Of a stretch of DNA of 64,000 nucleotides, positions 59,986 to 64,000 are shown in pieces. A program made the position numbers and the translations under genes. Position 1 is the stretch's first letter. Every line of letters starts with the position of its first letter. The notes under the pieces were generated by a model, which saw only the letters and a program-made list of their open reading frames with translations, was not told the DNA's origin and ran no database searches. This DNA is from Trichoplusia ni (Eukaryota; Arthropoda; Insecta; Lepidoptera; Noctuidae), in NCBI RefSeq assembly GCF_003590095.1, contig NC_039488.1, positions 310,001 through 374,000 of the forward strand. The letters are read 5' to 3'.

Positions 59986-62900
59986 CTTAGAAATGTTAGA
60001 ATTTAAATAAATCCGTTCAATTAACATTTAATAAAATTTATCACCAAAGAAAATCTAAAATTTCAAAGTCATTCATGAAGTAAATTTTCTTTTTCTAATC
60101 TTACGTGGACGTCTATCATGCCAAGTTCTCGAAAAAAATGAAAGTTTTGCAGTTTTGAAAGGTGTGTAAAGAGTTTAGCAATGATTTTCAACGAAACAGA
60201 ATTATATCGGTTAAATGCATAAAATAAAAGGGTTTTGTGAGTGTAATAAAAATAATATCATGATTTAGGTTAATAAAATCGAAAACTATAGATTATTTTC
60301 GATAAACATTACAAGGTTTCTTAATAAGTCGCGGTCTGAATTTTTAGTAGTGCTTTATGCCACAAGATGGCAGAGCTGAAAGCTTGCTGTGTGAGGAGTT
60401 TAGTTAATACTATCCATCCATAGGTGGCGCGGTGTTTTATACTTTAACTATCGCCTGGCAGATGGCGTTCCATCGCTAATTTAAGTTTGGCCGAATCCTT
60501 TGCAATTTGTTTGCTAGTTATTTCTACCATATTATGTTATGGGTTCATAATACTTCTTTTGACCGTCTTCGCAATATCGAGCTGCCTCATCAGGTAATGA
60601 TACTTCTACAAGGAGCAGTTTTTGGTAGATCTTACTGATCTTTGGATATTTAATAAGATCAATATGTCATAAAAAGAAAGTAATTATAAAATGAAATATA
60701 TTAAAAATGTTATAAAAGATTTGTAAATAGAAGAATATGTCTATTTATGACTTTAATTTAATAGTTTAGAATTGAAATAACCTCATAGATTAGGTACGTC
60801 ACAAATTCATGCATAGAAAGAATGTTACTACGTAGCAATTTTCAAACAAGAATAGCTTATTACGAGATACACCAAAAACCATTTGAAAAACAAAAAACCA
60901 CCACCATAAGGAGGCCTCGCACCAGATACCACATGACAGTTAAATACCAAACAGGTACATTTCAACTTATACAAACATTAAATGATTAGCTTCAGATTGC
61001 TGAAAGGTAAATGAATTTACAGTGTGGGGTGACGACTGGCGTCTGAAAGCTCTTTGAGTCACATTAGCGGTGCCCGTGACCACTCAAGATGCCGATATGG
61101 CGACTCCTTGGGACCTTGGGTGCTGTAGGGCTGCCACGAAACTGAAGACTTGCTGTTAATGACTTCATGCAATGTTGTCTATTTAAGAAACATTATTGAA
61201 TGTTTGCCCGTTTTTCGGATGCATTATTTGATAAATCGTTAAATTGAAAATTAAATTACGAGTATATCAAACTATACGAAGCGATGATAGATGTTCAATT
61301 AAATAAATTAACTTGTTAGAAATTGAATGTAGAGTAGATTAGAGCAGAATACGAAAACTTAACTTATAACTTATCCGAGTTAAATTGAATTAATTGATTA
61401 CAAAGCGTATTATTACCATGTCCATCGACCAAAAAAGAATTGGAAGACTGCGTAGTTTCTTCAGATGCTTCGTAAGTGTAGGTTTTGATATGAAAAAAAT
61501 AATTTTATTTGTATCTATTTTATGACGGGGTAAATTCAGAGGGAGAAAGCGTTTTTTTAAAGGCTTTTATTTGAACACAGGTTGTTCAACACGAAGAGAA
61601 ACTTTTGACAACTTAAGTATAGCTTAGCAATCCGTCTTATGAGATGCTGAACCATTGATTTTATTATAAACACCTCATAAAATCACCAAACTACGTTACC
61701 ACAATCCCAAATTCAAGCCATCTTAATGTTCTAAAAGTGTCCCATATTAATTCCGAAGCTATTACTTTAAAATGTAGAGTGTGCCAACCCTACCACGAAC
61801 AAGGGTCTCCCCTCGGCAATTTGCTAAGATTCGTGTAGCCCGCATCTTTGATTAGAAATGGACGAGAGCTATCGACTGCGCATTTATCTCAACATTGTCC
61901 GAGAATAACTAATATAGAATAATACGGATTGCGTGCGCTTTGACAATTTTATGTCTATATGGCTTTGCATGGGATTCATTTGGTATTAATTTTAGTCGAT
62001 TCAATGGTATTCATATTATTTTGTTGAGATTTAACTGTCAATGTATTTTAATATCGTATGATGTTCGTTCATATTTTGTTGAAACGAATATTACGAATAG
62101 AGGAAACTAAATGTAGGTAAATAAGTAAAATACAGTCTCCAAGTATTACAAATACAAGTATTAAATTAAAACTGAAATAGTCTAACCTTAACTTATTTAT
62201 ATTTTAACCAAACATTGTAAACAGGAACAGTAAAATTATTCTTTTTTTAGAGGTATTTTTATTTGAAAAGAATATTAATTAATTTAGGCATTTGTTTGAT
62301 TGCAAGACACTCAGAAAAAAGACAAATTATCCTATATATGTAGCAAAAAGGTTACTTACGATGTAGACTCTACATCATCAATGAGTTATCCAAAAAATAC
62401 ACTACAAATCAATTAATAAAAAAAAAAACATTTTCCGAGTTTTCTTTTTTAAAAACTACGTAAAGCGAAGCTTCGAATTAAAATAGTTATACCTAATTTA
62501 GATGGGGCAAAAGGAAAGCGGCAGCTGGCGGTTAAGTTGCGAAGTCTTAAGTTATTAATACTTCGATATATTGTTTAGGAGATAGAGCCAGCGCGAGCCT
62601 GGCTTACTAAGTGCTGCACGGCCGTTTGGGAGGCGACGGTTGCTGTGTTTTGTCAATTATCATAAACTTGCTGTTAATCGTGGTTTATACTACCTAGATG
62701 TTGGATTTTCATCGTGGTTAAACATAAAGCTTTTATGTTTTAACCGGCATGTCAGCTACTTATAAACAGATTCTTACAAATTTTTCTTAATTCTTTTCTG
62801 GTGAAAAAGTAACAAATATACACACAAAATGTAATCACAAACTTTCGGTATTTTTTATAATTAGGACAGTATAATCTAGAAAAACAAATAGATCGTAAGA

Positions 62901-64000
62901 AGTTCTTGAAAATCGTAGGAAAAGGAGAGTTCGTTACGCAGTGACCGCGAATGAAAAAACGTAAGAAAGCACTTATGTAGTTCTTCTTCAGTGTTCAGTT
63001 TCTAAATAATTTCTAAATAAACAAGTATCGAAATTGATCAGAAAGACCTTCTTTTAGATGTCGTTTGTTTTAGCCTACATCACCCTACAGCTAGGCCTAA
63101 TAATGACGAATGAATAGCGATCGACCTCATTTCTTCAAATTTTATTGCAGCGCTTACCAAAAAAAAACATATTTTTTTAAAAGGCACCAGATAGATTTTA
63201 GATAAAATAGTTTTCTACGTGTTTCTGACATTAATTCTAGTTATAGCGAAACAAGATTAAATTTAAAGTGTGTCTTCAGAATATCTACTAGCCTGCTTAT
63301 GGAGTTGGTCCGAGAGGCCTGTTGGAGCAAGTTCTGCCATCTCAGGTAATAAGTAAGCTACTGTTTCAGCTTAAATGCTCAGACTTGCCGCTCGCAAACA
63401 CCGCACCCGATATTCTAGAGATGTGACACTAAGCGCGGGAGACGTCGATAGAAAATAAATTTTTAATTGTGGTGTGATAAATGACGATTTATGGTAAGTA
63501 AGGACTAAACTTGAGTGTTAATACGTGAATTGTAGTTTAAACTGATGCGAAGAAAATGCAATTACTATTAGGCGAATTATCTATACTACACATAGAAGAC
63601 TGGGCTTTGTATATTTTATTTCTTTCTTTCTTTCAACTTTCATTGTACAATTGTGGTATATAAGGCAGATTTAATGCCGCAAGGCATTATCTACCAGTCA
63701 ACCTTCGGGTCAAATGGAGAAGCAGTTGGAATAGGTACAACAGTTTCAATACGAAACAATAAAAGTACATCATTAAATTTTAACTTATTAACAGATACGT
63801 CAAAAATGCCGTTCTTATTATGTTCTTAAAATTCAAAGCAACTTTTGTTGCGATATTTTTATTATTTTCTAGTCAACTATTCTAGAACATTTAGCACTAA
63901 TAATATACACTCAGTACAAACCAATATTACAGTTAAATATTATCGATATCGATATAAAACAACACCCATCCCTCAAAAAACTGGTCAGTAAGCGAGTTGT
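59986..64000. other. Gene-free region upstream of DLST
   Basis: The first few hundred bases should contain the DLST promoter. The rest is AT-rich with no supported exon or RNA gene. A probable LINE 3' fragment lies near 63610-63715 (TTTCTTTCTTTC run, then ATGCCGCAAGGCATTATCTA and CCAGTCAACCTTCGGGTCAA). Confidence 0.45.

Noticed and set aside
1..64000. CRISPR arrays, bacterial operons, phage or viral genes
   Set aside because: No regularly spaced repeats, no bacterial gene layout and no viral gene seen; the only reverse transcriptase is a LINE.

Overview
The window is nuclear DNA from an insect, almost certainly a lepidopteran and plausibly a noctuoid moth. The genes are intron-rich with consensus GT-AG junctions. 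The EPRS linker carries six WHEP repeats. The intergenic DNA is AT-rich and filled with tRNA-headed SINEs, an RTE-type LINE, hAT elements and Helitron-like ends of kinds I associate with moth genomes. The order assignment rests on this combined picture, not on a database match.

Layout, left to right: (1) 1-23043, minus strand: EPRS (bifunctional glutamyl/prolyl-tRNA synthetase), 27 exons reconstructed; the last part of ProRS lies off the left edge. (2) Nested on the plus strand inside the 9.8-kb EPRS intron 7326-17155: a six-exon gene (9561-15878) for a very long, low-complexity protein ending in a PRP4-type kinase domain whose catalytic motifs are degenerate. (3) 24128-27058, plus strand: a TASK-type two-pore potassium channel, head to head with EPRS. 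Its last intron holds a U2 snRNA gene, and a second identical U2 gene lies inverted just past its 3' UTR. (4) 29509-30189, plus strand: a three-exon gene for a small cysteine-rich secreted protein. (5) 34438-42821, minus strand: Rab1, with large introns. (6) 43186-44860: a 5'-truncated RTE LINE with an open RT frame. (7) 45146-51770, minus strand: a ZNF106-like protein with a long disordered N-terminus and C-terminal WD40 repeats. (8) 52703-52790: a tRNA-like gene with an intron-like insertion. (9) 54016-59985, minus strand: DLST, the E2 of 2-oxoglutarate dehydrogenase, complete with mitochondrial presequence. (10) 60000-64000: no gene seen.

Most genes are unrelated housekeeping loci (translation, splicing RNA, vesicle traffic, TCA cycle) and do not form a pathway. 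The most unusual item is the nested PRP4-like pseudokinase. Next in interest are the inverted U2 pair around the potassium-channel 3' end, two long perfect hairpins in introns, a non-autonomous hAT element with clustered TATCGATA motifs, and an apparently zinc-finger-less ZNF106. I found no CRISPR, operon or bacterial-type system.
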